The notes under the pieces were generated by a model, which searched no databases, had not been told where the DNA came from, and saw nothing but the letters and a program-made list of their open reading frames with translations. Below are positions 61,424 to 64,000 of a stretch of 64,000 nucleotides of DNA, one piece after another; the stretch's first letter is position 1, and every line of letters begins with the position of its first letter. A program made the translations under genes and the position numbers. This stretch comes from Marchantia polymorpha subsp. ruderalis. Taxonomy: Eukaryota; Streptophyta; Marchantiopsida; Marchantiales; Marchantiaceae. Location of the stretch: assembly GCA_037833965.1 (NCBI GenBank), contig AP031358.1:12346001-12410000 (forward strand), read 5' to 3'.

Positions 61424-64000
61424 TGTAATAACCCACCAAAGGCTAAAACTGCAGTATGGTGGTAAAAAGATCGAACCCACAGGGACAGAGGCAACACACA
61501 GAGTAAAAGTGTCACATTTAACAGACTTTTGGTAGAGTTTGAATTCTAGGCGACTGTCACTCCCAGAAATACTGCAGTGCTCGACTCGGAGGCTCGACTC
61601 GGAGGAGGATCTCAACTCGGAGGATGCTCGGAGGATGCACGGTACAGCTTGGTCACTCAACACACACACACACACACACACCTGAAACTGGCAAAAAGCA
61701 CAGCTCGGAGGTCGGTCAGGACCTCCGCTTCGGATTTCAGGAGGAAAGTGTCTCGCAAGTTCACTCAGAGGTTCTGCAGGAAGTGCCTCCCACTCCGGCT
61801 TTTATTGCCCTTCCGCCAGGAACTAGCGGGGGTACCCGGACTGGACTTCTCACTTCGGAACGAAGCCTCTACGTACGCCGTGGACGTCACCCTCGACTAT
61901 CACACAAAACGCAGGGAGTGCAGACCCGACTGAGAACTTACTGAAAACACGATCCAGTAACACACACACAACCTGAATTACAAACCAAGGTTTACACGAA
62001 GTAATGAAACTTCACATTGGCATTCAGGGGAAACTTCCCGTAGGAGTACAATCAGGATATGTCACTCGAAGGAGTAAGGGGGAACTGTTCAAGTATCTAA
62101 CTCGCAGCCGGCTCTGAGTATCAGAAATCACCCGCAGGTGCAGATCCGCACTACTCAAGTCTCTAACCGGGTACTAGCTCTGAACATTCAGCCGAAGGCC
62201 TTCAACTACAACATACGGTAACTTCGCTATGCTGCAGCTTCTCTACGTGGTGCCAGGACCAAAATGCACAAACACGCCAAGAAAGTGAGTTCCTGATCTG
62301 CACTTCCGAAACTGGAAGAGTCCCAAGGCAAAACGCCTTGATCTACTTTATACTCTCAAAAGATCCTAACTAGCACTACGCTATCCTATCTACCACTCGC
62401 AGCATCTGCGCGAAACCAAACTACTCTACTGCACTCAGCAGATCCGGTGCTGCGCCTCCTGCGCGCCGGACTGCTCCGCTTACTGTCTCTACCTTGCCAG
62501 TCTTCCGACCGGCTGCGTAACCCCAGGCGTCGGAGCGCTGTGGTGACTTCCGACTGCAAGTGCGCCATAGTGTCGCACGCACCCGACAAGAAAGTTTCTA
62601 ATTTTCTTGCCACTCGCCGCCGACTCCGACTGTCACCTTCCGTCAAGGCCGCCGCCCGAAGCTCGAACTCCCGGAGTGTAACCCTCTCTTGAGCTGCCAC
62701 CTCCCAATGGGTGTATCCGTTTAGACAACGAGTCACCCGTGCCGCCAACTCTCCTCGTGCCCTGCAGCTGCTCTCCACCTCTGCCAGCTGCATTTCTAAA
62801 TCCGCACGTTGTGCCCTCAAATCCGAGCACTCGGTTTGCAAGTTGCACAACAACTCCTCATCCTCCTTGCGGGCTCCTTGACTTTCCTCTAAGGCGCGCG
62901 TCTGGCGCGCAAGCTCGGCTGCTAGGACTTTGTTCTGTCTCCGCTCCTCCTGCAGTTCCGACTCGATCTTTGCCCGTATTAGTTCGGCCTCCGCCTGACT
63001 CTTCGTCGCCGCATCCTCCTTCTGCTGCTGCAAGGCTTGGTATAGCTTCTGGGTGACCGCCAGGTGTTGTCGGAGGGCGGTGTTCCTTTCCACATATACT
63101 TGGCAACTAGAGGCCCACTTTGCCACCTTGATCCTCGTCCTTCGCCTGATAGTCTCCACATAAGACTGCGGTTTTAAGGCACTTCCGTATTTGGATGTCT
63201 TGCGATCCAGATATCGCAGGAGTGGAACTATCTGTTCGCACAGCACCCCTGTTGGCGTTTTCTGCACCGAATCCGCTTCCTGCTCTTCCGAGCTCGTATC
63301 ATCCTCAGTCTCGAGGATCTCAGTCGCCACCGAATCCCTTGGCGACTCCCTGGAACTGTGGCGCGCAGCAGCTTCCGCTGCGACTGCTGCTCCACTGCCT
63401 GCTAAAATATCCAGGGCAGTGGGAGATCCCACTGCTTGAGCCCCTGTTCCGGCTCGATCTTCGGTTTGTGAAGGGGTCGACGCCGCAGTGACTTTTGTCA
63501 CTCTTGCACCGCCCGCTTCTGCTGCCTGTCCTTCCGGCACAATCTGCGCGGAAGGTGTCCTTGCTGAGGGTGCGTCCGCCGAAGGCGTCCGCACACTGGT
63601 CGTTGGCCCCATCCGTCTCGCAGTCGGCGAATCCGGCTGACTCTCTGTTGTCCGACTCGCAGTCGGCCGACCAGCAGTTGTCCGACTGGGAGTCGGATAC
63701 ACCCTGCGCGTCTTGACTCCACTTGGCCTGCTTGTTGGGGGCGTTCTTCCAGAAGTGCCTTCCGCCGAAGACGACCCTTTGAGGATTGTTGGCTCGTCAG
63801 CCAAACTCTCTTCTGCTTCCGGCCTGCTGTCCGGTTCAACGCGCCGTTCAGTTGGCCTTCCTTCCGCTTGTCGACCTTCAGTCATCCGACTCGCAGTCGG
63901 CCGGCTGTCAGTCCGTCCATCTCCTCCCGAAGGCCGTGGTGCCTTCTGTGCAGAGGTTTCTGCCGTCTTCCCTAGAACCTGAGCAATTATCTCTTCCTGT
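61424..64000 (-). repeat. Family A 5' LTR (continues off the right edge)
   Basis: The first 2,577 bp of this LTR in plus coordinates, matching 665-3241 with one difference noticed (3129 A, 63888 G). It includes the TATA box, hairpin and (AC)n tract and the C-terminal part of the LTR ORF. Whether a family C element sits in it, as in 665-13394, cannot be seen. Confidence 0.93.
62386..64000 (-). CDS. LTR-encoded coiled-coil protein, family A (C-terminal part, partial at window edge)
   Basis: The C-terminal 535 or so codons of the protein described at 51723-54296: the later part of the P/S/T/R-rich middle, the acidic patch, the coiled coil and the basic tail. The frame is open to the window end. 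It is the fourth A copy in the window to keep this C-terminal region open. Confidence 0.8.
   Translation of the reverse strand, partial: QEEIIAQVLGKTAETSAQKAPRPSGGDGRTDSRPTASRMTEGRQAEGRPTERRVEPDSRPEAEESLADEPTILKGSSSAEGTSGRTPPTSRPSGVKTRRVYPTPSRTTAGRPTASRTTESQPDSPTARRMGPTTSVRTPSADAPSARTPSAQIVPEGQAAEAGGARVTKVTAASTPSQTEDRAGTGAQAVGSPTALDILAGSGAAVAAEAAARHSSRESPRDSVATEILETEDDTSSEEQEADSVQKTPTGVLCEQIVPLLRYLDRKTSKYGSALKPQSYVETIRRRTRIKVAKWASSCQVYVERNTALRQHLAVTQKLYQALQQQKEDAATKSQAEAELIRAKIESELQEERRQNKVLAAELARQTRALEESQGARKEDEELLCNLQTECSDLRAQRADLEMQLAEVESSCRARGELAARVTRCLNGYTHWEVAAQERVTLREFELRAAALTEGDSRSRRRVARKLETFLSGACDTMAHLQSEVTTALRRLGLRSRSEDWQGRDSKRSSPARRRRSTGSAECSRVVWFRADAASGR

Larger units (their letters stand above)
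50761..64000 (-). mobile_element. Family A Ty3/gypsy element (runs off the right edge)
   Basis: 3' LTR 50761-55632, internal region 55633-61423, and 5' LTR from 61424 to beyond the window. It is inserted in a B LTR with CGGCT on its left; the matching right-hand CGGCT is seen at 13395, beside the equivalent LTR. Over the 2.58 kb that can be compared, its two LTRs differ at only about three sites by eye (near 51218, 52668 and 53258), so the insertion is young. The coding part has about two breaks. Confidence 0.93.

Overview
The window looks like nuclear DNA of a plant (streptophyte). All 64 kb is Ty3/gypsy LTR retrotransposon sequence: I can assign essentially every base to one of three families and see no host gene, rRNA, tRNA gene, CRISPR or bacterial feature. 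The plant assignment rests on tRNA-Asp-type and tRNA-Glu-type primer sites, integrases without a visible chromodomain, an RT motif FIDDF and very large LTRs. This resembles the plant-specific non-chromovirus (Ogre/Tat/Athila-like) branch. I cannot name the species.

Families (names are mine). Family A: LTR about 4.87 kb, internal part about 5.8 kb. Family B: a sister of A, LTR 5.42 kb, internal part about 5.8 kb. Family C: an AT-richer 7.85-kb element with 861-bp LTRs. A and B share gag-pro and pol organisation, and both carry a long sense-strand ORF inside the U3 part of the LTR (about 860 aa in A, about 1,040 aa in B). It ends just before the LTR TATA box. The protein has a conserved N-terminal domain, a disordered P/S/T/R-rich middle built partly from palindromic DNA motifs, a long coiled coil and a basic tail. 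This LTR-encoded protein is the most unusual thing here; its layout resembles that of MMTV sag or HIV nef.

Layout. 1-664: 5' end of an A element (minus). 665-13394: its 5' LTR, with C inserted at 3917-11770. 13395-14561 and 14562-14904: B LTR and pol end (minus). 14905-15665: B LTR end (plus). 15666-21461: B internal region with gag-pro and pol that look whole (plus). 21462-30693: its 3' LTR, with a solo A LTR at 21761-26634. 30700-33714: A LTR fragment (minus). 33715-35673: B LTR piece (plus). 35674-50760: B element, LTR-internal-LTR (minus). 50761-64000: A element, LTR-internal-LTR (minus), running off the window.

The first 3,241 bases reappear at 60760-64000 with one difference noticed by eye. 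The two halves of one A target site (TSD CGGCT) lie at 50756-50760 and 13395-13399. Together these imply a direct tandem repeat with a 60,759-bp period. Its joint is probably the palindromic junction at about 30693-30718; a circular source molecule or an assembly duplication would look the same.

Nesting order, oldest to youngest: B plus element; then the B minus element and solo A LTRs inserted into its LTRs; then the full A element inserted into a B LTR; then C inserted into an A LTR (its two LTRs look identical).
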